A DNA stretch of 64,000 bases from Ilyomonas sp965247435 (GCA_965247435.1 OZ252019.1:1240001-1304000); one strand, 5' to 3'. Positions 1-8,927 are shown, numbered from the stretch's first letter. Notes: a model not told the origin generated them from the letters alone. A program made the numbers and translations.

Positions 1-610
1 CTGCATCGCCATTAATGAGATTATGCGCTTGTGCAAGCGGCGTAACCACTGTGCTTGGCAGCAAGGCAGTGACTCTTATATTGTACTTGCGCACTTCCTG
101 CATCAGCGAATCAGTAAGTCCCAACACCGCAAATTTGGAAGCGCTGTAAGCACTCGTGTCGGGCGAGCCGCGCAGCCCTGCGGAGGAAGCAATATTAATA
201 ATATCGCCGGTTTGTTTTGCTATCATTTGGGGCAGTAAAGCGCGGGTTACATAGTAGGTGCCCAGCAAGTTTACTTTAATAATTTCCTCCCACCGCTCCG
301 GTGTTAATTCCATAAATTTTCCGGGCGTATAAGTGCCGGCATTATTTATTAAAATATCTATAAATCCTACTGCTTTTTGTATCGCTTTAACCGCTGTATT
401 TACTTGTTGCAGATCGCTTACATCTGCAACCGCTATGGCAACTTTTACACCTATCTGTTGTATTTGTGCCGCCACCGATTGTAAATCGGTTTCGGTGCGG
501 GCTATCAACCCTACGTTCACGCCTTCTGCAGCTAATGATATGGCAATTGCGCGGCCAATGCCTTTGCCGGCACCGGTTACAATTGCGTTTTTTTCTTTTA
601 ATGATTGCAT
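1..610 (-). CDS. SDR family NAD(P)-dependent oxidoreductase (3' end outside window)
   Basis: Classical short-chain dehydrogenase/reductase, resembling the FabG / 3-ketoacyl reductase branch. Read on the minus strand from ATG at 610 it shows the Rossmann dinucleotide motif TGAGKGIG at residues 12-19, the structural NNAG motif near residue 88, and the catalytic YSASK (Tyr-x-x-x-Lys) near residue 153 after an IASSAG serine segment. About 203 codons are present and the frame is still open at position 1, so only the C-terminal end, which carries substrate specificity, is missing. The substrate therefore cannot be named. It lies downstream of the dipeptidase gene on the same strand, with a 339-bp gap that contains repeat-element copy A. 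Confidence 0.9.
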   Translation of the reverse strand, partial: MQSLKEKNAIVTGAGKGIGRAIAISLAAEGVNVGLIARTETDLQSVAAQIQQIGVKVAIAVADVSDLQQVNTAVKAIQKAVGFIDILINNAGTYTPGKFMELTPERWEEIIKVNLLGTYYVTRALLPQMIAKQTGDIINIASSAGLRGSPDTSAYSASKFAVLGLTDSLMQEVRKYNIRVTALLPSTVVTPLAQAHNLINGDA

Positions 611-634
611 AATGAAGTAATGTTTAAGAAGTAA

Positions 635-868
635 TAATTACATTGTCAAAATCATATAGAATCAACTCGATATTGTTATCCGCTTAGTTCTTCGCGTTTA
701 TGAAGCATTACTGCTGCAGAATTCACAGCAGTACAAAAGTTACATCAAGGCATTGCAGGAAAACGTGCTGTATATCGTTTTCCTGTGGCTTTTTTTCGTT
801 CTTTTTTTTCCACAAAAAAAAGAATAACAAGCGGCAAAGTATAAATAATTTTGATGGATTATATTTAA
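635..868 (+). repeat. Structured TIR element, copy A
   Basis: First of four related intergenic elements. The imperfect terminal repeats share a core RTCAAAATYAT (left end from 635, right end to 868). Inside are three hairpins. SL1 pairs TACTGCTG (709-716) with CAGCAGTA (726-733). SL2 pairs CAGGAAAACG (756-765) with CGTTTTCCTG (776-785). SL3 pairs TTCTTTTTTTT with AAAAAAAAGAA around a CCAC loop (about 799-824). No coding potential is visible. The element fills most of the gap between the dipeptidase and the SDR gene. Confidence 0.8.
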
Positions 869-949
869 TCCTTAAGCGATTGTACTTATAAAGTATTTAA
901 AGAAAAAATGTTCAATGCCTTGCGGCCGAATATTAGTTATTACCTTCTT

Positions 950-2038
950 TTACTTCCACGCGGTTTTTAAAAAACGAAGCCAGTTGCAGTGCAAAATGTT
1001 TTCAACATCAGCTTCGTTGTAGCCTCGTTTAAGAAGCAAACCGGAAAGCTGCTGCAGATCAGCAATCGTTTCTATATCGTACGGACATTGCTCTCTTCCA
1101 AAAGCCCCGTCCAGATCGCTGCCGATCGCTACGTGCAAAGCATTGCCGGCAATGTTGCAGATATGGTCTATGTGATCAATTACTTTATCTAAGTTACAAT
1201 GCATACCCAACGGAGTTGATTGTCCCCGAACCCAACCGGGCACAATCATCCAGGCATCCAGCGCAACGCCCATAATGGCCCCGCGTTCTATCAAAGCTTT
1301 TATCATATCGTCGCTAAACTGTCGGTTATGCTTCACCAGTGCGCGGCAGTTGTTATGACTCGCCCATACAGGTCCTTTAAACAAAGAAAGCGCTTCCCAA
1401 AAAGCATCATCACATAAGTGCGTGACGTCTAAAATCATGTTCAACCGGTCCATCTCCCGCAGTAATTCCTTTCCCTGTTGGCTAAGTCCGCCGGTTGCAT
1501 CGGTGCCGTTGGCATATCTTCCCGGCCCATAATGCGCAGGCCCGATAGCCCGCAAACCATATTCGCAGGCACGCTCCAAATGCTGTACAGTAACCAACGA
1601 ATCCGCACCTTCTAAACTTAATATATAGCCAACCGGCTTTTTATCATTCGGCTCATCATTCCTCCATAAATCTATGTGTTTATCCAATGCCTGTAAGTCT
1701 TTAATCATCACCATTTCGCCCCATTCTTCCATTACTTTGTACCAGGCTAATTGTCCGCTTGTTTGTGCCCATGCCTGCTGCGGCGAGTGCCAGCCCGGCA
1801 AAGGATTGTCCGGTGCAACATACCGTGCTATTTGCGTGGCAACTACCAGCCCGATATTGCCCCTGCGCAACTCAGGTAGGGATACCGTTGCCTTGCCACG
1901 GTCGGGCTTATCCTGCAGTCCCCTTTCGCGGCTGTTGATGACACTTACCGGTAGCCGCAGGTCGCGGTTCCATTCCATCGCATTCATGCTTAAATCCAGG
2001 TGCGCGTCTATGATAAAAGGTAATTCTTGTTCCGCCAT
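950..2038 (-). CDS. Membrane dipeptidase, peptidase family M19
   Basis: A 362-aa zinc dipeptidase of the renal dipeptidase (M19) family, which hydrolyses dipeptides and often accepts a D-residue at the C-terminal position. Visible zinc-site features are the N-terminal HxD (H13, D15 in DAHLDL), the bridging Glu (E143 in SLEGAD), H207 in LDVTHL, H228 in ASHNNC, and the late Asp in IGSDLDGAFG. Length is typical and no signal peptide is seen, so it is probably cytoplasmic. It starts 9 nt after the D-threonine aldolase-like gene, so the two are very likely co-transcribed. Together with the upstream RidA gene this suggests use of D-amino acid-containing peptides (inference). Confidence 0.92.
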   Translation of the reverse strand: MAEQELPFIIDAHLDLSMNAMEWNRDLRLPVSVINSRERGLQDKPDRGKATVSLPELRRGNIGLVVATQIARYVAPDNPLPGWHSPQQAWAQTSGQLAWYKVMEEWGEMVMIKDLQALDKHIDLWRNDEPNDKKPVGYILSLEGADSLVTVQHLERACEYGLRAIGPAHYGPGRYANGTDATGGLSQQGKELLREMDRLNMILDVTHLCDDAFWEALSLFKGPVWASHNNCRALVKHNRQFSDDMIKALIERGAIMGVALDAWMIVPGWVRGQSTPLGMHCNLDKVIDHIDHICNIAGNALHVAIGSDLDGAFGREQCPYDIETIADLQQLSGLLLKRGYNEADVENILHCNWLRFLKTAWK

Positions 2039-2047
2039 TTTTATAAA

Positions 2048-3160
2048 TTAGATATTGATGAAGCGGTTTCTCGCCACCACTTTCCATTCATCAGTCACGT
2101 TATTATCTGTTATCACAAAAGCTTTATCGTACAACGCTACAGTCGGGCAAATATGTACCGGCACGCCATACAGCACATCGCCCACCGCATATACATTACC
2201 TGCCGGTACTTGTATTACCAGATGCTCCTCGCTTTGCGAAAAAGGAAGGGCTTCCGGCGCGTTTAAAAAATACACTCTCGGTAATGGATTTTCTGCAGCT
2301 ACCGACTTATGCCCAAGGTCGGTACAAATGGTTGTTTCATCAATTACTGAAATGACTCTTGTTATCACTAACGCTGCATAATCAAACGGCTCGTCCGGCA
2401 AGGCATTTTTATAACCCCAGTCCGAAAAAACAAAAGTGCCGGGACTGCACTCCACCTGATCGCGGTGCACATGCGTTGGAAAAGTGGGCGTGCCGCCCAT
2501 AACTATTTTTATATGATGGTTGAATAGTCGTGATGCCTGTTGATAAAGGCTTTCAATTACTTTAAAAGCTTCATCTGCTTTCGCCTTTCTTACTGTAATA
2601 TCGCTGTCGCGGATATGACCATCATAGCCATGTAAACCGGCAACCTTGATGCCTTTTAGGACTTTAATATTTTGCAATAGTGCCACTACTTTGGGTGAGG
2701 CAATGCCGGTGCGGTTCATGCCGATGTTCACATCAATAAAAACGGGAAGGAGCAGCTTGTTTGTTTCGCACAATAAGGATAGCCGCACCGCGGTTGCTGC
2801 ATTATCAATCAGGCAGGAAAATATGGTATCAGGATACGTTTTTATCAGGTTGATTAATCGCTCCATTTTAGGTCCTGCTGGCTGGTAAGCGAGCAATACA
2901 TCCGGCGCTTTTATCAGCGCCAGCATCTCGGCTTCGGCAATGGTTGCACATTTGAATTTGGTGATGCCGGCATCCATCATCAGGCTGCATACTTCCGCCA
3001 TTTTATTAGTCTTTACATGCGGCCTTAATTTATGTACATCGCCGGCTATTTGTATGGCCAACGCAATATTTTGTTTTATTCTTTCGGGATAAACAACCAA
3101 CGCCGGCGAGTCAATCTGATTTATATTAGCTATGTAGTACCAATCGTTCATAGAATACAT
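2048..3160 (-). CDS. D-threonine aldolase / D-serine dehydratase family PLP enzyme
   Basis: A 370-aa fold-type III PLP enzyme (alanine racemase-like N-terminal barrel plus D-serine dehydratase-like C-terminal domain). The PLP lysine is K50 in LRPHVKTNKM. The metal-binding HxC typical of the eukaryotic-type D-serine dehydratase / D-threonine aldolase group is H336-I-C338. Known members cleave D-threonine to glycine and acetaldehyde or deaminate D-serine; the sequence alone does not decide which. The ATG at 3160 is used; a second Met two codons later (MYSMND) is an alternative start. Operon partners are the M19 dipeptidase 9 nt downstream and RidA 187 nt upstream. RidA proteins remove the enamine/imine intermediates that PLP dehydratases release, which slightly favours a dehydratase role. 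Confidence 0.88.
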   Translation of the reverse strand: MYSMNDWYYIANINQIDSPALVVYPERIKQNIALAIQIAGDVHKLRPHVKTNKMAEVCSLMMDAGITKFKCATIAEAEMLALIKAPDVLLAYQPAGPKMERLINLIKTYPDTIFSCLIDNAATAVRLSLLCETNKLLLPVFIDVNIGMNRTGIASPKVVALLQNIKVLKGIKVAGLHGYDGHIRDSDITVRKAKADEAFKVIESLYQQASRLFNHHIKIVMGGTPTFPTHVHRDQVECSPGTFVFSDWGYKNALPDEPFDYAALVITRVISVIDETTICTDLGHKSVAAENPLPRVYFLNAPEALPFSQSEEHLVIQVPAGNVYAVGDVLYGVPVHICPTVALYDKAFVITDNNVTDEWKVVARNRFINI

Positions 3161-3168
3161 TTTGAATA

Positions 3169-3337
3169 GCCACGAAGAGAAGAAGGCACAAAGAAGTTAT
3201 TTAATACCATAATGAAGGTACAGGGATATCATACATTTATAAATAAGGCAAGTTCTGCTTCTTTATCAACATTGACTTATTATTCAGTAGTCCATCAAAC
3301 TTGGATTATCATTGTTGTTTCTTAGTGCCTTTGTGGC
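3169..3337. repeat. Inverted CACAAAG-word repeats
   Basis: The gap between the D-threonine aldolase-like gene and RidA is bounded by facing copies of a short phrase. One starts GCCACGAAG and ends GGCACAAAGAAG (3169-3196). The other is CTTAGTGCCTTTGTGGC (3321-3337), whose reverse complement is GCCACAAAGGCACTAAG. The interior of about 125 bp shows no gene. A similar pair lies at 47707-47868 and a single related word at 46533-46555. Confidence 0.45.
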
Positions 3338-3347
3338 TCAAGCCATC

Positions 3348-3818
3348 TTAAACCAACTCAAACATCGCTTCTATTTCCACCGGGATATTATCGGGCAGCG
3401 AACCCATACCAACCGCGCTCCGCACGCCAATGCCATTGTCGTTGCCCCACACGGCGGCAAACAATTCACTGCAGCCGTTGATGACAAAGGGATGCTTTAA
3501 AAAATCATCCGTACAGTTAACCATGCCCAGCACTTTAATCACCCTTTTTACTTTATCCAGGCTTCCCAAATGCTTACGGATGGTTGATAAGATGGTTAGT
3601 CCAACCTGCTTCGCAGCAAGCTTTCCCTTTTCCATATCCATATCGCTGCCAATGCGTCCGATAATCAGCTGGCCATCATCCTGTACGGGTCCATGACCGG
3701 AAATATACAGGTATTTTCCGTCTGTTAAGCAAGGTTTATACACGCCCAGCGGCTTTGGCGGTGGTGGTAAAGTAAGGTGCAGCAAAGCAAATCTTCCTTC
3801 AGGGGTTGCAGCTTCCAT
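3348..3818 (-). CDS. RidA family protein
   Basis: A 156-aa member of the RidA/YjgF/YER057c superfamily, which deaminates reactive enamines and imines produced by PLP enzymes. Recognisable parts are the strand YLYISGHGPVQDDGQ, the AAKQVGLTILSTIRKHLGSLDKV helix, and the C-terminal VRSAVGMGSLPDNIPVEIEAMFELV block. It is longer than the classical 120-130 aa RidA, with an extra N-terminal segment, so it belongs to one of the divergent subfamilies, where the arginine that binds the carboxylate is not always kept. Lying directly upstream of a PLP-dependent D-amino acid enzyme fits a detoxifying partner role (inference). Confidence 0.88.
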   Translation of the reverse strand: MEAATPEGRFALLHLTLPPPPKPLGVYKPCLTDGKYLYISGHGPVQDDGQLIIGRIGSDMDMEKGKLAAKQVGLTILSTIRKHLGSLDKVKRVIKVLGMVNCTDDFLKHPFVINGCSELFAAVWGNDNGIGVRSAVGMGSLPDNIPVEIEAMFELV

Positions 3819-3990
3819 AGGTATAGTTTAATACAATAAACATAGCACTTATTTGCTGTTGCAAAACGGCATTTCTTCCGGCGCGTTTAAATTTAAACAG
3901 GAGACATTCAATCCTTTTTCTATAATTTGCTCCTGCTATTTCAAATAAGCAAATATCAGTACTGTTATCTTTTATTTACAATAAGCTGCC

Positions 3991-5373
3991 ATGAAAAACT
4001 ACCGGGTTCTTTCTTTGTTGTCTTCCTTGGTTTTTATTACCACCATCGTTGCTGCGCAGGAAAACAGCAAGGGCTGGACTTCCCTCTTTGATGGCAAAAC
4101 ACTTAACGGCTGGAAGCAGGTAGCCGGTACCGCCAGCTATGCCGTAGAGAACGGGATGATCCTCGGCACTACGGTACTATCATCACCAAACACCTTCCTC
4201 GTTACAGAGAAAGAATACGGCGATTTTGTGCTGGAGCTGGAAGTAAAAATAAGCGATACTACAGCTAACTCGGGTATCCAGTTTCGCAGCCATTACGATG
4301 CGGGTGGCAATAGCGGCAAGGGCAAGGTTTATGGTTACCAGTACGAGCTGGACCCATCGGCACGCCGCTGGACGGCCGGCATTTATGATGAAGGCCGGAG
4401 AGACTGGCTGTACCCGCTATCCCTGCATGCAGCAGCGCAGCACGCTTTTAAATTAGGCGAGTTTAATAAAGTGCATATCGAATGTTTTGGCAATGAAATC
4501 AGGACCTGGATCAATGATGTGCCGGCGGCTTACGTAGTGGATACGATGGATGCCAAAGGCCTGATTGCTTTACAGGTGCACAGCATTGGAACCAATGCAA
4601 ACTATGTAGGCGAAAAAATTTACTGGAAGAATATCCGCATTAAAACCGGCAACATTACGCCAACGCCGTTTCCAAAGAATATTTATGTATTGAATAATAT
4701 TCCCAACTACTTAAGTAAATACGAACAGCAAAGCGGCTGGAAACTACTGTTTGACGGCGTAAGCAGTAAAGGCTGGCGCGGCGCTTTTAAAGATGCTTTT
4801 CCAACAGAAGAATGGGCTGTAAAAGAAGGCACGATTACGGTACTGCCTTCGCAGGGAAAAGAAGGTGGCAATGCCGGTGACGTGGTAACGCTGGACCAAT
4901 ACAGCGCCTTTGATTTATCTTTCGATTTTAAGCTCACGCCCGGCGCCAACAGCGGGGTAAAATATTTTGTAACACTCAACGAAAAGAGCACCGGCTCGGC
5001 TATCGGCTTGGAGTACCAGGTGCTGGACGATTCGCTGCACCCGGATGCAAAGCTGGGCAGGGACGGAGACAGAACATTAGCTTCCCTTTACGATTTAATC
5101 CCGGCGCAAAAAACAGCACGTTTTATTCACCAACCCGGCGGCTGGAATACCGGCCGCATCATTGTATATCCAAACAACCATGTAGAGCACTATCTCAACG
5201 GCATTAAAGTACTGGAATACGAACGTGGCTCCAAAGAATATGAAGACCTGGTGGCCATCAGCAAATACAAAGTATGGGAACATTTCGGCGAAGCGAAAGC
5301 CGGGCATATCCTGTTGCAGGACCACGGCAATGAAGTAAGTTTCCGGAGTATTAAGATACGGGAGATGAAGTAG
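3991..5373 (+). CDS. Secreted protein with two DUF1080 (3-keto-disaccharide hydrolase) domains
   Basis: A 460-aa exported protein. A signal peptide (about residues 1-22, ending IVAAQ) precedes two concanavalin-like DUF1080 modules of about 200 residues. The first starts GWTSLFDGKTLNGW near residue 28, and the second starts GWKLLFDGVSSKGW near residue 248. DUF1080 proteins bind or hydrolyse carbohydrates; some are 3-keto-glycoside hydrolases that work after a Gfo/Idh/MocA dehydrogenase has oxidised the sugar at C3. The next plus-strand gene is exactly such an oxidoreductase, so the two may form one sugar oxidation-cleavage route (inference), although 449 bp of repeats lie between them. Both modules begin with the same LFDG-x-GW pattern, indicating internal duplication. 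Confidence 0.88.
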   Translation: MKNYRVLSLLSSLVFITTIVAAQENSKGWTSLFDGKTLNGWKQVAGTASYAVENGMILGTTVLSSPNTFLVTEKEYGDFVLELEVKISDTTANSGIQFRSHYDAGGNSGKGKVYGYQYELDPSARRWTAGIYDEGRRDWLYPLSLHAAAQHAFKLGEFNKVHIECFGNEIRTWINDVPAAYVVDTMDAKGLIALQVHSIGTNANYVGEKIYWKNIRIKTGNITPTPFPKNIYVLNNIPNYLSKYEQQSGWKLLFDGVSSKGWRGAFKDAFPTEEWAVKEGTITVLPSQGKEGGNAGDVVTLDQYSAFDLSFDFKLTPGANSGVKYFVTLNEKSTGSAIGLEYQVLDDSLHPDAKLGRDGDRTLASLYDLIPAQKTARFIHQPGGWNTGRIIVYPNNHVEHYLNGIKVLEYERGSKEYEDLVAISKYKVWEHFGEAKAGHILLQDHGNEVSFRSIKIREMK

Positions 5374-5452
5374 CGTTGCGGGTTACGAGTTGCGGGTTTG
5401 ATAGTGGCGGGTTACGGGTAATGAGTGACGGGTTGCGGGTGACGGGTTTAAT
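5374..5452. repeat. Degenerate GGGTTACGGG phrase repeat
   Basis: Directly after the DUF1080 stop codon are about five imperfect head-to-tail units built on the words GCGGGTTACG, GACGGGTTGCGGG and GACGGGTTTAATAG. On the other strand the repeat reads as a spurious Thr-Arg-Asn-Pro ORF, which is not a gene. Simple phrase repeats of this sort recur in the intergenic gaps of this window. Confidence 0.6.
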
Positions 5453-5471
5453 AGAATATAATATTTGAAAC

Positions 5472-5711
5472 TTAATTACATAGTCAACATTAGACAGACT
5501 CAACTCATCATTATTTTTTGCTAAGTTTTTCGCTGTCATTTAGCAATACTGTTGCCCAATTCACAGCAGTACAAAAGCAATATCAGGGCGCATCAGGGAA
5601 ACGTGCTGTATATCGTTTCCCTGTGGCTCTTTTTCGTTCTCCGCTTTCCACAAAGTGGAGAACAATAAATAATTGGCAATAAGTAACAGATAATTTCGAC
5701 GATATACTTAA
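5472..5711 (+). repeat. Structured TIR element, copy B
   Basis: A 240-bp copy. The terminal repeats are TTAATTACATAG... (from 5472) and a right end 5691-5711 whose reverse complement begins TTAAGTATATCGTCG; about 15 of 21 positions match. SL1 is TACTGTTG (5547-5554) with CAGCAGTA (5564-5571), with a G-U wobble where the other copies have a Watson-Crick pair. SL2 is CAGGGAAACG with CGTTTCCCTG, a compensated change relative to copy A. SL3 is GTTCTCCGCTTT with AAAGTGGAGAAC, where T-A pairs of the other copies are replaced by paired C-G/G-T changes. These substitutions make it the most informative copy. Confidence 0.8.
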
Positions 5712-5760
5712 AACAATAAAACCGCCAATAGGCTAAGAAATGTAGTTGCCTACTTAACAA

Positions 5761-5792
5761 ACGCTGACAAGGTTTATAAACCCTGTCAGCGT
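5761..5792. repeat. Near-perfect palindrome upstream of the oxidoreductase gene
   Basis: ACGCTGACA (5761-5769) pairs with TGTCAGCGT (5784-5792) around the inner palindrome GGTTTATAAACC (5771-5782), leaving one A/C mismatch. It ends 30 bp before the start codon of the Gfo/Idh/MocA gene. It could be an operator, a 5' UTR hairpin, or a copy of a dispersed palindromic repeat. Confidence 0.6.
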
Positions 5793-5822
5793 TGCCGAAA
5801 AATTAACCAACAAACCATTCCT

Positions 5823-7136
5823 ATGATACGCAGACAATTTATAAAAGATGCAGCACTTGCTGCCACCGGCGTTACCATTCTTAACTTCCCCGTGTTTGGT
5901 AAAAATGCACCCAGCAACAAAGTAGTAGTTGCTGTTTCCGGCGTCAACAGCCGTGGAAGTTACTTAGCCAAGTGCTACTCGCAACTGCCCAATGTGGAAG
6001 TAGCGTATATCTGCGATGTGGAAGAGAAAGCCATCGCCAACGGCATGGAAGCCCTCAAAGATGCACCACGCAAGCCAACGGTGGTACACGACATCCGTAA
6101 GCTCGTAACCCAAACCGATTTTGATGCGCTTATAATTGCCATGCCCGACCACTGGCATACGCCGGCTGCTATCTTAGGCGCTTCGCATGGCAAGCATGTA
6201 TATGTAGAAAAACCCTGCGGGCAAAATCCGTATGAAGGCGAGCTGCTGGCAAAAGCCGCGACGAAGTACAACAAGTGGATACAAATGGGCAACCAGCGCC
6301 GCTCGATGCCTACCCTGATACAAGCCGCCAAAGAAGTGCACGAAGGCATTATCGGCAATGCGTATTTAGGCAAAGCCTGGTATGCCAACAACCGTAAAAC
6401 GATTGGCATCGGCAAGGTTGTGCCCGTGCCTGCTACGCTTGATTTTGACCTGTGGCAGGGGCCGGCGCCGCGCAAAGAGTATGTAGATAACTTAGTGCAT
6501 TACAACTGGCACTGGCGCTGGCATTGGGGCACCGGCGAAGCCTGCAACAACGGTACGCACGAGATAGATTGCTGCCGCTGGTTTCTGGGTGTTGATTATC
6601 CTACGAAAGTTACCTCGGCAGGCGGGCGCTATGCCTTTAAAGACGACTGGCAAACACCCGATACGCAGGTGGCTTCTTTTGAGTTTGGCGACAGCAAAGC
6701 CATTACCTGGGAGAGCCGCAGTTGCAATTTATACCCGGTAGAAGGCGCGGGCAGGGGATTTATTATTTATGGTGACAAGGGCACGCTGGTAAATGACGGC
6801 GGCGGCGACTATAAAATATTTGATGCCGATAATAAATTAGTGAAAGAAATAAAGAGCGATACCAAAGCCGATGCTTCCAATACGGTAAGCAGCACCGGCA
6901 ACTTGGACCTATACCACTTCCAGAATTTTGTGGACAGCATACGCGGCGATGCCACCATTAACTCGCCCATCAGCGAGGCCGGCAAGAGCGTGCTGCTTTG
7001 CCACTTAGCCAACATTGCGCAGCGCACCGGCAGCACCTTGTATTGTGACCCTGCCAACGGCCATATCCTGCACAACGACGAAGCGATGAAGCTATGGAAA
7101 CGTAGTTATGAGAAAGGGTGGGAGCCGGTGGTGTAG
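5823..7136 (+). CDS. Gfo/Idh/MocA family oxidoreductase with Tat-like leader
   Basis: A 437-aa NAD(P)-dependent oxidoreductase of the glucose-fructose oxidoreductase/inositol dehydrogenase family. The N-terminus MIRRQFIKDAALAATGV resembles a Tat signal (RR then a hydrophobic stretch), common for periplasmic members of this family in Bacteroidota. The Rossmann segment is VVVAVSGVNSRGSYLAK, and the nicotinamide-proximal EKP motif is E129-K130-P131 in YVEKPCGQNP. A His-rich YNWHWRWHWGTGE block near residue 225 lies in the substrate domain. Likely role: oxidation of a sugar or glycoside in the periplasm, possibly at C3 given the upstream DUF1080 protein (inference). The substrate is unknown. Confidence 0.9.
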   Translation: MIRRQFIKDAALAATGVTILNFPVFGKNAPSNKVVVAVSGVNSRGSYLAKCYSQLPNVEVAYICDVEEKAIANGMEALKDAPRKPTVVHDIRKLVTQTDFDALIIAMPDHWHTPAAILGASHGKHVYVEKPCGQNPYEGELLAKAATKYNKWIQMGNQRRSMPTLIQAAKEVHEGIIGNAYLGKAWYANNRKTIGIGKVVPVPATLDFDLWQGPAPRKEYVDNLVHYNWHWRWHWGTGEACNNGTHEIDCCRWFLGVDYPTKVTSAGGRYAFKDDWQTPDTQVASFEFGDSKAITWESRSCNLYPVEGAGRGFIIYGDKGTLVNDGGGDYKIFDADNKLVKEIKSDTKADASNTVSSTGNLDLYHFQNFVDSIRGDATINSPISEAGKSVLLCHLANIAQRTGSTLYCDPANGHILHNDEAMKLWKRSYEKGWEPVV

Positions 7137-7299
7137 GAAAGAGGGTTGTAATATTTTGGATTTGCGCTGCGCTAAGACTTCGAAAACGGATTTGACAGTG
7201 AAAGAGTATCAATAAAAGCTAAGGCGATAAAATAAAAGGTTTAAAAACTTATTAACTTTCTTATATTCAACAACTCATTCATTAATTAAATTCCCACGT

Positions 7300-8916
7300 A
7301 TGAGAAGGTTAAGTTTAATAGTGTTATTATTTTTTATTCGGTTTTCCGTTCAGGCACAAGAGGGCGGTACTTCAACATGTGACCTAACAACCGACTTTTG
7401 TGCAAATTCTTTATCACTAAAAAATGGCACCCATCCGGTAGCTGTAGTTAAGCGGTATTATTATAAAATTATACCAACAATACCTCCCAAACCCAATAAT
7501 CCTACAGTTGACCCAAATACCGGTTTCCAAGATGTACGTTATCAGCTTAATTATTGTCCTTCGGGTTGCCCACCTCCTTCACAAATTCCAGATCCTACAA
7601 GTTGTGAGAATGATCCCAAAAATGCACTGTACTATTATGTTTATTATCCGTCTGATATAGATCTAGTAGCATGTCCACATCCTGCTTTAATAATGTTTCA
7701 CTCCGGTGCCTTTAGTGAATGTAGCAAAGCCGAACAAGATGATATTACAAATATGTGTACCGAAATGGCAAGCCGGGGTTTTGTAGTTTTCGATGTGTCT
7801 TACCGGGTTGGAGTGCTAACCGATGCGACTCCTATACCTGGAAAAACCGGATCTGATGGATTAAAACCAAAATTCCAGCTTGTAAGCGCCCAGCAGGTAC
7901 TTGCTATCTATCGCGCCTGCCAGGATGCAAGAGGTGCGATTAGAAGTATTATTCAAAGACAGCTTGATGAAGGCATCAACAATGGTATAAATGACCTTTA
8001 CAGGATTGACCTAAATTATGTTTTTGTAGGCGGCATGAGTGCAGGCAGCGCTATTGCTATGACGGCTACTTATTACAAGACGCAAGGGAAATATAATTCT
8101 ACTTTCCCCAATGTTAGCTCGGCTTTAGGCAGTATTGATCCTGATCTTTATTACGCTTCGCCAACGGCTTTAGGCACCCTTGATTATTTTCAGTACATCA
8201 AAGGGGTTTTTAATATGTGGGGAAGTATGTTTGTTCCCAAAACGAATTATGATAACGGCACTCTGGCTGCTTTTTTGGGAATTACGTCTACGTCGCCACC
8301 GATTATCTCCTTTGCAGGCGTGCAAGATCCAGTTTTCGATATTCATAAGCAGGACATCTATTTTTCAAAAAATGTCTTGTTACCACCAAAAGAAATTTGC
8401 CAATCCGGTTATTCTGTTTCTGTAAACTTTGGAAAAGAAACTCATTGCCTACTGGCATCTCCCTACATAACCCCTCAGCCAGCTCTTTCCTCTTCACCTC
8501 CTATACTGTACGAATACGGGATTGGCTCTGAAACTATTTTCCACCTCCTTGACGACAACAGTGTATTTGCTGAATTAAATTTAGACTGTGAAATGATGCA
8601 CGGTTTAGACAATGATGATGGCTGCGGAAGCTGTAGTCTATCCAGTACGGATTACTTTCACAAGTTAAAAAATGGATCTTGTGTGTCCTGCGGTTATACA
8701 AGCAATTTTGGCACAATAGCCAATAATCAATCTTTGACTTATAAATATATAGCAGGAAGAGCAGCTACTTTCTTCCAGGCAATTATTTCCAATACCACCA
8801 GCGTTGTAGTGCATAAGAAGTTTGTAGAGCAGGAAAATGATCGTTACGGCTGCAGTGCGCCTGACAATCCAGCTATTATTATGAATAACACCTGCGATAA
8901 CGATACTCACCCATAA
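7300..8916 (+). CDS. Secreted alpha/beta-hydrolase (carboxylesterase-like)
   Basis: A 538-aa exported protein with signal peptide MRRLSLIVLLFFIRFSVQAQ. The hydrolase core shows a strand and oxyanion region ALIMFHSGAFSEC (near residue 130), ASRGFVVFDVSYRVG, and the nucleophile elbow GGMSAGSA (GxSxG, near residue 247). A candidate catalytic His is in GKETHCLL near residue 379. The mature protein is unusually Cys-rich for a bacterial esterase (CPSGCPPPSQ, CGSCSLSS, GSCVSCG), as expected of an oxidised extracellular protein. No typical T9SS C-terminal domain is seen. It lies 11 nt before the delta-60 repeat gene and is probably co-transcribed with it. The substrate is not predictable. Confidence 0.75.
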   Translation: MRRLSLIVLLFFIRFSVQAQEGGTSTCDLTTDFCANSLSLKNGTHPVAVVKRYYYKIIPTIPPKPNNPTVDPNTGFQDVRYQLNYCPSGCPPPSQIPDPTSCENDPKNALYYYVYYPSDIDLVACPHPALIMFHSGAFSECSKAEQDDITNMCTEMASRGFVVFDVSYRVGVLTDATPIPGKTGSDGLKPKFQLVSAQQVLAIYRACQDARGAIRSIIQRQLDEGINNGINDLYRIDLNYVFVGGMSAGSAIAMTATYYKTQGKYNSTFPNVSSALGSIDPDLYYASPTALGTLDYFQYIKGVFNMWGSMFVPKTNYDNGTLAAFLGITSTSPPIISFAGVQDPVFDIHKQDIYFSKNVLLPPKEICQSGYSVSVNFGKETHCLLASPYITPQPALSSSPPILYEYGIGSETIFHLLDDNSVFAELNLDCEMMHGLDNDDGCGSCSLSSTDYFHKLKNGSCVSCGYTSNFGTIANNQSLTYKYIAGRAATFFQAIISNTTSVVVHKKFVEQENDRYGCSAPDNPAIIMNNTCDNDTHP

Positions 8917-8927
8917 AACCAACACTT

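Noticed and set aside
5351..5539. 62-aa minus-strand ORF
   Set aside because: Produced by the GGGTTACGGG phrase repeat; its Thr-Arg-Asn-Pro repeats are not protein-like.
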